The notes under the pieces: generated by a model
Seen by the model: only the letters and a program-made list of their open reading frames with translations
Told to the model about the DNA's origin: nothing
Databases searched by the model: none
In this document: piece after piece, positions 44,420 to 54,152 of the stretch
Numbering within the stretch: the first letter of the stretch is position 1
Layout: each line of letters opens with the position of its first letter
Translations under genes and position numbers: made by a program
Assembly: GCF_000173415.1 (NCBI RefSeq)
Contig: NZ_ABXW01000062.1
Coordinates: forward strand, 175,119 to 239,118
DNA length: 64,000 nt
Direction: 5' to 3'
From: Providencia alcalifaciens DSM 30120
GTDB taxonomy: Bacteria; Pseudomonadota; Gammaproteobacteria; Enterobacterales; Enterobacteriaceae

Positions 44420-47079
44420 AGATTTATCTCCTCAATATCACTGAAACTCAGGGTGATCCCGTCTTCTTCGCTATACCCCAACGTCAGGCTTTGCGCTTGC
44501 TGGTGGTTAGCTTGGCGCATCAGTAGTTGCTGGCTCAGTACCGGTAAAATCTGCTGGTTCAGCAGGCTGTCTATATTGCGGGCACCAGTGTCGGGTAATA
44601 AACAGGCGCTCACAAGAGTGTCATACAGCGCTTCTTCTATAATGCCTTCAAGCTTGTAGTGTGTGTAAAGACGCTTAATGACGCTACCCAGTTTCATTTC
44701 AACAATTTGGCGCAGAGCGACAGGACCTAATGGGCGATAAATTAGGGTTTGGAAACGTGCGAGTAAGGCTGGTTGGAAGTGTTCGCGCAATGTTGGGCGC
44801 AGCAGTTCTTGCAGCTCTCCGTCGGTAGACTCAGGGAACTCCTCGAGTTGCTGCATAAGCAAGTCACTGCCCAAGTTTGCCGTCATTAAGATCACGGTAT
44901 TGCGAAAATCAATCTCACGACCTTCGCCATCGCGCATAAATCCACGGTCGAAAACTTGATAAAACAGGTTGAGCACATCGCGGTGGGCTTTTTCCACTTC
45001 ATCGAGTAACACGACGCTGTATGGGCGCTTGCGAACGGCTTCCGTCAAAATCCCGCCTTGACCATACCCCACATAACCTGGAGGGGAGCCTTTTAATTGG
45101 CTGACGGTGTGGGCTTCTTGATATTCGGACATGTTGATGGTGATTAAGGATTTTTCGCCACCAAACAGGACATCAGCCAAGGCGAGAGCGGTTTCAGTTT
45201 TACCGATTCCGCTTGGCCCCACTAATAAAAATACCCCTTGAGGACCGTTTTCTGACGCCAGACCTGTACGTGCAGCACGTAACCGTTGTCCAAGTCCCAG
45301 TAATGGGCTTTCTTGACCGACTACGCGTTTACCTAGCGAGTCTTCTAACTCCAGCAGTTCGGTTTGTTCATCTTTTAATAGGCTGGATAATGGCACACCG
45401 GTCCAGTCGGCGATGACAGTAGCCACGGTTCTGACATCCACATCGGGGGTGATCAGCGGCTCATTTTGCTGAACGAGTTCTAACTGTGATTGGATATTGC
45501 TGACATCTTGGGATTGACGGCGCTGTTCTAAGAGCTCACTGATAAGATTTTTTTCTTGCTCAAAACGCTGTTCCAGTTCCGCCATTTGCAGGGCTAATTG
45601 CGCATCTTGAGTGACTAATTCGCTCAGCAGGGATTGGTTGGTGGTGTTGCCAATCGCCAAGTCATCAAGAATCGCTTGCTGTTCAAGTTCTAAGGCATTG
45701 CGCTTGGCTTTTAAACGAGTCAGTTCTTCAGGGAGCGTATCGAGGCTCATGCGAATTCGGGCGCTGGCCGTATCGAGTAAATCCACGGCTTTATCGGGGA
45801 GCTGACGACCGGTTAAGTAACGGCGAGATAAGGTGACGGCGGCTTTGACCGCATCATCGGTAATGTGAACGCCATGATATTTTGCGTAGCGCGGTTTTAG
45901 TCCACGTAGCATCAAGCAGGCTTTTTCATCGTCCGGCTCATCCACTTTGACCACTTGGAAGCGGCGCTCTAAGGCGGCATCACGCTCGAAATATTGCTTA
46001 TATTCAGACCAAGTGGTTGCGGCAATCGTGCGTAATTCACCACGGGCAAGGGCGGGTTTGAGTAAGTTAGCGGCATCCGCGCCACCTGCTTGGTTGCCTG
46101 CGCCGATGATGGTATGTGCTTCATCGATAAATAATAGAATAGGGGTTGGAGATTGTTGTACGGCTTCAATCACGTTTTTTAAGCGCTGTTCAAATTCGCC
46201 TTTGACGCCAGCCCCCGCTTGTAGCAGCCCCAAATCTAAGGTTCTTAATGATGTGGTTTGCAGACTGACAGGAACGTTACCTTCAACGATACGCAGGGCT
46301 AAGCCTTCCACTAACGCCGTTTTCCCGACACCCGGTTCACCCACGAGAATGGGGTTATTTTTACGGCGACGAGACAGAATATCCACCATTTGACGGATTT
46401 CGTCATCACGTCCAAAGACGGGGTCAATCGCACCTTCGCGCGCTTTTTCGGTCACATCCACCGTAAATTTATTCAGCACGGTCAATAAGGCATCATTCAG
46501 TGTGTTACCGATGACATTCGGTGCAGGGGTTTCGCTAGAGGATTGAGCCTCAAGCGGCGCTTCCGCCGGTAAAGATTGATTATGTACCGCAAGTTGCTGA
46601 ACTTCAGGGCGCTCATCGGATTGCGCATCAAGCATCGGTCTTAAGCGTTGTAATTGCGTGAGGCTTAAGGTCATTAATGGCCAAAGGGCATCGTTCGGAA
46701 CTAAAGAGGGCTGCTTCACCATCGCGGCAAGAATATGCACACTGCGGATATGCTCGATATCTTCATCCAATGAGGCTATCACCCATGCGTTTTGAATTAA
46801 GTTTAGGAGTGATTTTGATAGCGAAGGGCGGCTATGAATAGAGCGGGGCAGGTTGTCGATTTCTGTTAACAGACTTTGCCATAGTGCAGAAATATCCCAT
46901 TCATAGCGACGCGCTAACACAGTGATATCACTCTCTCCTAGCTCAAGTAGCTTGAGTAACCAATGTTCGATGGTGACCTCAGCATGGGCGCGTGTTTGGC
47001 ACAAGGAAGCTGCTGCCTCTAGTGCATTAGCACAGAAAGGGTTTAGGCGACGCAATAACATAACTGAAGAATTTTCCAT
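44416..47079 (-). CDS. tssH: T6SS sheath-recycling ATPase TssH (ClpV)
   Basis: An 887-residue ClpV-type AAA+ protein. Clp N-domain (residues 1-160), first ATPase domain with GEPGVGKT near 247 and a middle coiled part, and a second ATPase domain with GPSGIGKT near 620, YVGYGQGG and LLDEVEKAH. It disassembles the contracted TssBC sheath. A strong ribosome site (AGGGAGAG) precedes the ATG. A gap of 213 bases with a terminator separates it from hcp. Confidence 0.92.
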   Translation of the reverse strand: MENSSVMLLRRLNPFCANALEAAASLCQTRAHAEVTIEHWLLKLLELGESDITVLARRYEWDISALWQSLLTEIDNLPRSIHSRPSLSKSLLNLIQNAWVIASLDEDIEHIRSVHILAAMVKQPSLVPNDALWPLMTLSLTQLQRLRPMLDAQSDERPEVQQLAVHNQSLPAEAPLEAQSSSETPAPNVIGNTLNDALLTVLNKFTVDVTEKAREGAIDPVFGRDDEIRQMVDILSRRRKNNPILVGEPGVGKTALVEGLALRIVEGNVPVSLQTTSLRTLDLGLLQAGAGVKGEFEQRLKNVIEAVQQSPTPILLFIDEAHTIIGAGNQAGGADAANLLKPALARGELRTIAATTWSEYKQYFERDAALERRFQVVKVDEPDDEKACLMLRGLKPRYAKYHGVHITDDAVKAAVTLSRRYLTGRQLPDKAVDLLDTASARIRMSLDTLPEELTRLKAKRNALELEQQAILDDLAIGNTTNQSLLSELVTQDAQLALQMAELEQRFEQEKNLISELLEQRRQSQDVSNIQSQLELVQQNEPLITPDVDVRTVATVIADWTGVPLSSLLKDEQTELLELEDSLGKRVVGQESPLLGLGQRLRAARTGLASENGPQGVFLLVGPSGIGKTETALALADVLFGGEKSLITINMSEYQEAHTVSQLKGSPPGYVGYGQGGILTEAVRKRPYSVVLLDEVEKAHRDVLNLFYQVFDRGFMRDGEGREIDFRNTVILMTANLGSDLLMQQLEEFPESTDGELQELLRPTLREHFQPALLARFQTLIYRPLGPVALRQIVEMKLGSVIKRLYTHYKLEGIIEEALYDTLVSACLLPDTGARNIDSLLNQQILPVLSQQLLMRQANHQQAQSLTLGYSEEDGITLSFSDIEEINL

Positions 47080-47256
47080 GTTCTCTCCCTAGATAATCTG
47101 GTGGATATCAATGTGTTTAGGCACGCTACCGCCCCTAACCGTTAACCGAGGTTCATAAGGTGATATTCGCGATGGGAATGCGCAGTTGAAAGCGCGTATA
47201 GCTTGTTTAATGGCAAAATGTGTTGTGTGTGAGTGAGATTGCGCAAGAGACGCAAG

Positions 47257-47285
47257 AAAAAAAGCAGACGCCGAAACGCCTGCTT
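47257..47285 (-). terminator. Terminator between hcp and tssH
   Basis: Arms AAGCAGACG / CGCCTGCTT (one mismatch) enclose a six-base loop, with seven T after it on the minus strand. It begins just after the hcp stop. Partial termination here would make hcp message more abundant than the downstream genes. Confidence 0.75.
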
Positions 47286-47292
47286 ATCTTAA

Positions 47293-47784
47293 TTAAGCGG
47301 TAGCACGCTCATTCCAAGAATCGGAATGGATAATGTTGCCGTCTTTATATGTCCAAGTGATTTTTTCATAGCGCAGCTCAATCTCTTCGAGATGGTTGTG
47401 CTTCTCTTTACCTGGATCTTTGATGTCGTGCATTTTTGGAGCCACTTTCACGACTTTGACGTTTTCAAGTTTGGTGTTGAAATATTCGACTTCTTGTCCT
47501 GCGTCATCAATGCGATACCATTTGAATTCCGCTTCTTTCAAGGTTTGACCCGTGGTCACTGCCTTGTAAAGATAAGGGCTTGAAGCATCAATTTCTTTAA
47601 CGAAAATGAATGGCGTATGGATACGAGTACCTGTTAATTTACCGGTATTGTTATCCGTTGGGATGTACAGGTTATGGTCTTGAGCAACCACTTCGATGCT
47701 GCCTTCACGGTCTTGTACGTCGACAGAACCTTTAATTTCAGCACCGCCATCATCTTTCAGCCATAAATAAACTGGAATAGCCAT
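47293..47784 (-). CDS. hcp: T6SS tube protein Hcp (TssD)
   Basis: A 163-residue Hcp starting MAIPVYLWLKDDGGAEIKG, with TGTRIHTPFIFVKEIDASSPYLYKAVTTGQTLKEAEFKWYRID that typifies the family. Hexamers stack to form the inner tube. The frame goes 25 codons further upstream; the chosen ATG has AAGGAGAAG eight bases before it. It follows the OmpA-like gene by two bases. Confidence 0.92.
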   Translation of the reverse strand: MAIPVYLWLKDDGGAEIKGSVDVQDREGSIEVVAQDHNLYIPTDNNTGKLTGTRIHTPFIFVKEIDASSPYLYKAVTTGQTLKEAEFKWYRIDDAGQEVEYFNTKLENVKVVKVAPKMHDIKDPGKEKHNHLEEIELRYEKITWTYKDGNIIHSDSWNERATA

Positions 47785-47786
47785 AA

Positions 47787-49535
47787 CTACTTCTCCTTTT
47801 GTGTGGAATGTGTACCACCATCCATCGATGGTACGGTGTTGACGTCTGAGACCTGACAAGCTTCAGCTTGAGGTATCAAACGAATTTCTACGCGCCGATT
47901 TCGAGTGCGTCCGTCAGCGGTGCGGTTGTCGGCGACGGGGTTATTTTGCCCGTATCCCTGCACTGCAAAGCAGATTGGCGAGATATCACTGGTTTGGATC
48001 ATCCAATCACGGACAGACTCTGCGCGTTTTAAAGACAGTGTTTGATTTAATTCAGGATTTCCGGTGTTATCGGTATAACCAGAAACCATAATTAACCAGC
48101 CGGGTTTGGCTTTAATGTTGAGCAAGGCATCGACTAATACTTTGGTCGCGCCCGTTTTGAGTGTGTATTGACCTACGTCGAATAGCGATAAGCTGTCTAG
48201 GGTGACCATCTGAGGAGCTGCGGGAGTAAGTGCAGGAATCTCAGGCGCGACGTCAGGTTGCGGTGGTGCCCAGCTACCGAGCAGCGTGTGCAAGTAAGGT
48301 AAAATTCTGTTTCCCTGATATAACGCTAAGGAATGAGACGTTGGAATGCCTTCTCGTTCCCAGCGCGCCAGCTCAGAAGCATCAGTTTGCAATTGCTGAT
48401 ATGCCGTCAGTTTTGGCGTAAGCGGGGTATCAGAGAGATGCAAGAAGCGGGTGACATCTTCGCCAATATGACGAATTAGTTGCTGATTATGGTGGTAGCT
48501 TCCGACCAATGCGCCCATCAGGAATACACCAAAAATGAGACCAATAGCGCCGAAGAGTTTTTCGGTACGGCTTAAGCTAATATCATGACGTAAACGACGT
48601 AACATCACATCCGGCAATGGCAGCAAGTCGGCTGTTTGTATGGATGGGAGTGATGGCAATGTGGTTTTTTCTTGGATAAATTGCTGCCATAAGTTGTTGG
48701 GTTGGCTTGTGATATCTATCCATTGAATGGCCCATGCTGAAGGGATTTGCTTTGGCGCTCCCGCTTGAGGCATTGTGAATTGAGGCACTAAAACTTGGTT
48801 TAGCCAGCTTTGTAAGGTATCTAGCCACAGAGAAAATTGCAGGCTCTGTTCTGACTGTCCAATCTGTGCTGGCAGCCAAGCAGAATAGGGCGCTGACATG
48901 GAGCCTTCTTGCTCTACCTGAAATTCAGTTTGGTGGCTGAGTAACGTCATCCAAGGGGTATGTTCATCATCAACATGCATAGCAGTATCAGCATGATAAG
49001 GTTTAGAAAGGTATACCGTTACCCAAAATGGCAATTTAGCACCGATTTTTTGACGACCTTCCCCAATAGCTCGACGCCAATTGAGTAGTGCTTGTGTCAG
49101 GGTTTCTTGCTGGGTAAGTTGCTCGGGCAAGACAACGTAAAGTAAGGATAAGTGCCCAGATAGCGAAGGGGCATATTCCACCAATGCGGCAATCAGTTTA
49201 ACGAGATCCGTGGGCGCGGATACACGAATATACCAACCTTGATTTGTTTCTCGGTGTAATTGGTCATTGAGAAACAGTGCGTGGGATTGACCACAAACCA
49301 GAATAACAGGACCTTGATAGTTATCGGCAGGCAATGCGCCCGTATAATCATGCTCAGTGGAAAGCGTTTGTCGGCGCTGTTTATATTGCCAAAATAGCAT
49401 CCCACCAGTGAGCGTCAACACTAAGACCGATACAAAGATAGTGACAGTCTGCCCTAGAGACCAAAATCCCCAGAGGAGCCACAGAAAAAGACCTGTAGCA
49501 AAAAGTGTCAGACACTGTTTGATTGGATTTTGCAT
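47787..49535 (-). CDS. T6SS OmpA-family peptidoglycan-binding membrane protein
   Basis: A 582-residue protein with two membrane helices near residues 10-50, a third at about 340, and a C-terminal OmpA-like domain (VSGYTDNTGNPELNQTLSLKRAESVRDWM...NRRVEIRL) that should bind peptidoglycan. In T6SS loci this role (TagL-like) anchors the TssJLM complex to the cell wall. Here the anchoring domain is on a separate protein next to tssL. The frame extends 32 codons upstream; the ATG at 49533-49535, with AAGGAT before it, is preferred. Confidence 0.82.
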   Translation of the reverse strand: MQNPIKQCLTLFATGLFLWLLWGFWSLGQTVTIFVSVLVLTLTGGMLFWQYKQRRQTLSTEHDYTGALPADNYQGPVILVCGQSHALFLNDQLHRETNQGWYIRVSAPTDLVKLIAALVEYAPSLSGHLSLLYVVLPEQLTQQETLTQALLNWRRAIGEGRQKIGAKLPFWVTVYLSKPYHADTAMHVDDEHTPWMTLLSHQTEFQVEQEGSMSAPYSAWLPAQIGQSEQSLQFSLWLDTLQSWLNQVLVPQFTMPQAGAPKQIPSAWAIQWIDITSQPNNLWQQFIQEKTTLPSLPSIQTADLLPLPDVMLRRLRHDISLSRTEKLFGAIGLIFGVFLMGALVGSYHHNQQLIRHIGEDVTRFLHLSDTPLTPKLTAYQQLQTDASELARWEREGIPTSHSLALYQGNRILPYLHTLLGSWAPPQPDVAPEIPALTPAAPQMVTLDSLSLFDVGQYTLKTGATKVLVDALLNIKAKPGWLIMVSGYTDNTGNPELNQTLSLKRAESVRDWMIQTSDISPICFAVQGYGQNNPVADNRTADGRTRNRRVEIRLIPQAEACQVSDVNTVPSMDGGTHSTQKEK

Positions 49536-49537
49536 GC

Positions 49538-50194
49538 CTATCCTTGAGTCATCCACTGTTGTAGTAAGTGTTCTAATGATGCACTGAAGCCCCACCACAT
49601 TGCTGCCAATAGAAGAACGCCACCAATCCAACCAAACCAGTAAAGTCGACGGCGGCTAAAACGCAATTTAGGTTTTACGACAAGAGGTAAGTCTGACGAG
49701 ATCAGATAATCAGGAAGTTGAACATTGAGCTGAGCCACAATGCGTTCACGTTCAGGCGCGTCTTTCTGGCGAAACTTTCCGACAAACCCGAGAGTGAGAA
49801 CGCGGTGGAAACAGAGTAAAACATCAGGATTCGGAGCGGTTTCATTTAAAATACTGCGTAGGCGATCCCAAAGTTTATCTCCCGCTTCTAATGTATTGAA
49901 GTAGCGGGCTTGCAGAGGTGACTGTATCCATGTGTTATATCCATCATCTTGATGCTGGCGATTCATGACGCTTTCATCAATTAACGCACATTGGGCATAT
50001 TGCATGTGTTCAATGGCGGGTTCTGGATAGCCATGCTCAAGGAGTTTTTGGCGTGTTTCATCGATCAACTGGCAAACGCGGCGGTAAAAACTCTCACCAT
50101 GGGTGATGGCTGTACCTTGATGAAGTTGACAAACCATCAGCCAAGTTTGAGCAAAAATCATGTCAATCGTGTGGTGTGACGTTGTATTGTTCAT
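49538..50194 (-). CDS. tssL: T6SS inner-membrane protein TssL (DotU)
   Basis: A 218-residue TssL/DotU protein with the cytoplasmic helical hook (QCALIDESVMNR, FHRVLTLGFVGKFR) and one C-terminal membrane helix (LYWFGWIGGVLLLAAMWWGF). It links the baseplate to TssM. It overlaps the end of tssK by four bases. It has no OmpA extension, which explains the separate OmpA-like gene downstream. Confidence 0.88.
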   Translation of the reverse strand: MNNTTSHHTIDMIFAQTWLMVCQLHQGTAITHGESFYRRVCQLIDETRQKLLEHGYPEPAIEHMQYAQCALIDESVMNRQHQDDGYNTWIQSPLQARYFNTLEAGDKLWDRLRSILNETAPNPDVLLCFHRVLTLGFVGKFRQKDAPERERIVAQLNVQLPDYLISSDLPLVVKPKLRFSRRRLYWFGWIGGVLLLAAMWWGFSASLEHLLQQWMTQG

Positions 50195-51528
50195 GAGCGA
50201 AGTACCGCAAACAGCTCTAATTGAATATCACCTAATGTACTCGGGACGTAAAAGGCACATTGCCCTGAAGAGAGCATGGCTTGACCCGCAGGTGTTTCAA
50301 TATCTAGCGCAAAATATTGATTTTCTAAGCGAAGTGGGACTGCGGTTGGAACATGGCTGAGCGGTTTCAATGGAATACCATTGAGTGCCACATTGACCAC
50401 ATCGGCAACATCATCACTACTGCCCGCTTTACATAGAAGAGGAAATTGAGCAATCAGCAAGTGTGCTGGCAAAGATGAGCGAACGGAGAGATAGAAATCC
50501 GCTTCTTCACGTAAACGACCATCATGAAGCTGACCTTTCCAGAAAGGACCCTCTTTGGCTAATTCAATACTGATAACACGTGAAGGTAAGCTGGCTTCAA
50601 GCAGCGTATTTAGTAAAGCAAAGAGTGGTGGGAAAACCTGCTCAGGGAGCTCATGTTTGTAGAGCGGAATATCTTCCAGTTTACTTTCTAAAGAGAAGGT
50701 TAATAAGCTCCCAGCTAAACGAGCAAGTTCCCGATAGAGTAATTCAGGATGACGATGCAATGCTTGACTGAGCTCGTTTAATACAGGCTCCGCGCTATTA
50801 AGTGAGTTTAATAGCCAAAATAATGAAACATCAGCAACCACAAAATCGGCCATTTTTTCATTACTTTCGCGGCGCAGAGCCATTAGTCGACGGCGTTTAG
50901 CGACTAAACGATGCATGAATTCAGATAGTAAAGAGCGTAATTCCAGACTTCCTTGACAGGCGAGCAAAGGGGGAATAAAACGGCTATCGAATTCCCATGC
51001 ACCTTGCGCATTGCGGATCAGTCGCGCAACCGGGCATGTCATAAATGCTTCGTTCTCATCGTGGGCAAAACGTAGCGTTGCAGCATGGCGTAATACCGCA
51101 ATATCCGTTTGCTCATGCCCGAGTAAGTCTTGCACTTTGACCCACTCTTGGCTAAATCGACGTGGACGATCGGTTCCCGTTTCAGGAACCAAGTTGCCGC
51201 CGTTGGCTAACATGAGAGGTAGTGCTAAAACGATATCTAATGACTGGCGATCTGCGTAGTCATTAAGGGATAGCACCGGAGGAAGCGTATCAGCCAGCGT
51301 CGTGTCAATAAGTGTGCCGTCGTGAAAGCGCACAATCATTTTTTGTGCGCTGACTCGAGAGAGAGTTAAAGCACTGGCATCAAACTCAGTGCTAATCACA
51401 CCCCACGTTGAGGCAATGCCCATTTGAGCAACGACTTCAGCAACATGACTATCCCAACGGGCTTGTTGTTGAAATTGTTGGGGGGCCAAAAAGGCCCCGT
51501 CTGTCCATAGGGGACGGTAGATTTTCAT
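50191..51528 (-). CDS. tssK: T6SS baseplate-connector protein TssK
   Basis: A 445-residue TssK protein, beginning KIYRPLWTDGAFLAPQQFQQQARW, a family hallmark, with LALPLMLANGGN and the C-terminal domain that binds TssL/TssM. It joins baseplate wedges to the membrane complex. It lies 22 bases after tssC. Confidence 0.9.
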   Translation of the reverse strand: MKIYRPLWTDGAFLAPQQFQQQARWDSHVAEVVAQMGIASTWGVISTEFDASALTLSRVSAQKMIVRFHDGTLIDTTLADTLPPVLSLNDYADRQSLDIVLALPLMLANGGNLVPETGTDRPRRFSQEWVKVQDLLGHEQTDIAVLRHAATLRFAHDENEAFMTCPVARLIRNAQGAWEFDSRFIPPLLACQGSLELRSLLSEFMHRLVAKRRRLMALRRESNEKMADFVVADVSLFWLLNSLNSAEPVLNELSQALHRHPELLYRELARLAGSLLTFSLESKLEDIPLYKHELPEQVFPPLFALLNTLLEASLPSRVISIELAKEGPFWKGQLHDGRLREEADFYLSVRSSLPAHLLIAQFPLLCKAGSSDDVADVVNVALNGIPLKPLSHVPTAVPLRLENQYFALDIETPAGQAMLSSGQCAFYVPSTLGDIQLELFAVLRS

Positions 51529-51550
51529 CCTGAATGACCTTTACTAACCG

Positions 51551-53089
51551 TTAGGCTTTGGCTTTAGGCATTTGTGAAACTAACGATAAATCCACATCCA
51601 TACCTTCGACTTGGAAGTGTGGAACGGCATACAGTTTCACACGGAAGAAGCCAGGGTTATCTTCGATATCTTCAACAACCACTTTTGCATCGCGAAGTGG
51701 GTGAGAGGCTTGTAAATCATCACCTGGATCGGTCATTTCAGTCACTAAGCCACGAACCCAGTTGTTGAGTTCTAATTCAAGTAAGCGTCTGTCTTTGGTG
51801 GTACCAATGTTTTCGCGTTGAATCAGTTTCAAGTAATGGGCGATGCGAGACAGCAAGAAAATGTAAGGTAAACGGGCGTTGATACGGCTGTTAGCCGTTG
51901 CATCTGCTGTGTCATATAACGCAGGCTTTTGTGCTGAGTTAGCGGAGAAGAAACAGGAATAATCGCGGTTTTTGTAGTAAGACAGTGGGATAAAACCAAG
52001 ATTCGCGAATTCAAATTCACGTGTTTCTGGGATCATGACTTCAGATGGGATTTTCACCTGACTGCCAGTCCCTAAATCGAATAAATGGATTGGTAAATCC
52101 TTGACGGCACCACCTGCTTGAGGTCCGCGAATTTGGACACACCAGCCATTGTTGATAAAGCTTTTTACCATGTTTGCAGCAAAGGCAAATGTGGCATTCG
52201 TCCACAGGTATTTTTCGTGATCTGGACCTTTCACTTCTTCAACGTAATTGAAGCTACGAACAGGAATTGTATCTGGACCGTATGGCAGACGACCAAGCAC
52301 ACGAGGCATGGTTAAACCAATATAACGCGCATCATCAGAGTCACGGAAGGATTTCCACTTAATGTACTCAGCGCGGTCAAAATAGTTACCAATATCTTTG
52401 ATTGCCGCGACTTCTTCCATGGTTTCTTTGCCGAAGAATTTAGGTCCCACGGAGCCAATAAATGGCATATGAGCTGATGCAGAGACTTTAGAGATACTGC
52501 GTAATAAGGCGATATCTTGTGGGCTACGATCAAATTCATAGTTAGAGATCATCGCTGCAATAGGTTCACCGCCTGGGGTGTCATATTCCGCAATGTAGGT
52601 ATGGTGGTAAAGACCACTTTGGATGATTTCAGGACTATCTTCGAAATCTTGTCGCAAATCATCTTTGGCGATATCAAGTAATTCAATTTTGACGTTTTGA
52701 CGAAAATCGGTGCGATCAACGAGGAATTTTAAACCACGCCAAGTGGATTCGACTTTTTGGAAGTCTTGATGGTGCATCACTTCGTCAAGTTGTTGGCTGA
52801 TTTGCTTATCAAGTTCAGCAATATGATGATCAAGCAGGTTGCGGTCTAAGCGCTCGACTTTTTGACCGGATGATTTTAAGCGGTCTAAAAAGACTTGAAC
52901 AGCGACGGTGACACGCTCGTCAGCTGTTGCATCCGCTAGCGCAGCGTTATCTTGAAACGCATTAATATCACTGATTGATGCGACTGGCGTTAAATTGATT
53001 TTTTCAAATAATGAAGCATAAACACCGTGATTAGAGGTGTCGTCAAGTACAGTGGTTGCACCTTGGGTTGATTCAGTTTTTACAGACAT
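51551..53089 (-). CDS. tssC: T6SS sheath large subunit TssC (VipB)
   Basis: A 512-residue TssC with the sheath motifs FDRAEYIKWKSFRDSDDARYIGLTMPRVLGRLPYG and EYDTPGGEPIAAMISNYEFDRSP and the C-terminal LRDAKVVVEDIEDNPGFFRVKLYAVPHFQVEG. It assembles with TssB into the contractile sheath. Two ATGs are six bases apart; the one at 53087-53089 has AAGGA eight bases before it and is preferred. Confidence 0.92.
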   Translation of the reverse strand: MSVKTESTQGATTVLDDTSNHGVYASLFEKINLTPVASISDINAFQDNAALADATADERVTVAVQVFLDRLKSSGQKVERLDRNLLDHHIAELDKQISQQLDEVMHHQDFQKVESTWRGLKFLVDRTDFRQNVKIELLDIAKDDLRQDFEDSPEIIQSGLYHHTYIAEYDTPGGEPIAAMISNYEFDRSPQDIALLRSISKVSASAHMPFIGSVGPKFFGKETMEEVAAIKDIGNYFDRAEYIKWKSFRDSDDARYIGLTMPRVLGRLPYGPDTIPVRSFNYVEEVKGPDHEKYLWTNATFAFAANMVKSFINNGWCVQIRGPQAGGAVKDLPIHLFDLGTGSQVKIPSEVMIPETREFEFANLGFIPLSYYKNRDYSCFFSANSAQKPALYDTADATANSRINARLPYIFLLSRIAHYLKLIQRENIGTTKDRRLLELELNNWVRGLVTEMTDPGDDLQASHPLRDAKVVVEDIEDNPGFFRVKLYAVPHFQVEGMDVDLSLVSQMPKAKA

Positions 53090-53114
53090 CAGCATAATCC
53101 TTTAGTAATCCAAA

Positions 53115-53612
53115 TTAATCTTTCTTCGGTGCCAGTTGAGCTAGCTCTTCGCGAAGTTCATCACTGAGTTCTGGATCCTTAAGGATGTTTTCCAATTCAC
53201 GGCGGAACGTTGCGTTATCGAGGAGATTAGATTTCAGGTCGCGCAGCAGATTACGCATCGCTAACATTGCGCGCAGTTGTGGGATTTGGCGGGCGACTTG
53301 CTCAGGTTCAAAATCCTTCATATTTTTGAAAGAGAGATTGACACTTTCTTCGCTTCCATCGCCAGCAAGGGTATTTTTTACGGTTAAGTTGATTGTCGGT
53401 GTGAATTCACTGAGGACGCTATCAAAGTTATTTTTATTGATATTCACTTTTTCACGTTCAGATAATGCGCGGTTGTCTTGTCCATTACTGTAATCACCAA
53501 CGGCTAGTAACTTAAGTGGCAACTCCACTTTTTTTTGTGCACCACCCGTGTGCAAGTCTAATTTGATATTAACCCGTGCCTTAGGCACTTCATTTTGGAA
53601 GCTATCTGACAT
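53115..53612 (-). CDS. tssB: T6SS sheath small subunit TssB (VipA)
   Basis: A 165-residue TssB with RVNIKLDLHTGGAQKKVELPLKLLAVGDYS, TVKNTLAG and the C-terminal LRELLSNLLDNATFRRELENILKDPE-like part. It pairs with TssC in the sheath. First gene of the locus; AGGGGTCC-type upstream sequence is not a clear ribosome site, but the ATG is the family's usual start. Confidence 0.92.
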   Translation of the reverse strand: MSDSFQNEVPKARVNIKLDLHTGGAQKKVELPLKLLAVGDYSNGQDNRALSEREKVNINKNNFDSVLSEFTPTINLTVKNTLAGDGSEESVNLSFKNMKDFEPEQVARQIPQLRAMLAMRNLLRDLKSNLLDNATFRRELENILKDPELSDELREELAQLAPKKD

Positions 53613-54152
53613 TTTAGGGGTCCTTTAGTGGTATTACTCGCTTTAAATTCGAATTATTGGTAAATGAAAAATATTGTTTTTTGATAATTTGGCTTAAATC
53701 AGATCGCTATTTTATATACCTTATTGGTAATAGATCAAGGATTCTAATGGATGTTTTTTGTTTCTGCATTTTTGGGTAGGTGTTTTTACTTGTTTTTTTC
53801 TATTGAAATAATAAAAAAACATTCAAAATCAACGATATTAAATATTTCCACCGTTGTGGGTGATAGGGGGATATGAATATTTGGTAGGTGAAAACAAGGA
53901 TGATTATTAAGAAAAATAGAATATATTAATATTTCTACACATATAGAGAGTGGTGTGGGTGGGCAATATAGATGAAATGCTACTTATGGAGTTATTTCTA
54001 TTTTTTAATATAAACTGTTAATTAAAGCTAAAAATAAAGTGTAAAAAAGTGTGTATTGAATATAAATACGCTCAGAGTTTAATTTAAGCATAATGGATAA
54101 TTATCCTAAATTAATATTGTTTCTTGAAATTTATTTCGTAAAAATTTAAAAA
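53613..54152. other. AT-rich region upstream of the T6SS locus
   Basis: 540 bases of very AT-rich sequence upstream of tssB. It should contain the T6SS promoter. I looked for a sigma-54 element (GG-N10-GC on the minus strand) and saw none. Long A/T runs would suit silencing by H-NS, an inference. No ORF or RNA gene was recognised. Confidence 0.5.

Noticed and set aside
45947..46393. 148-residue plus-strand frame inside tssH
   Set aside because: It is antisense to the conserved ATPase domain and its length follows from the codon use of that gene.
53613..54152. Sigma-54 promoter for the T6SS
   Set aside because: No GG-N10-GC element was found on the minus strand before tssB.
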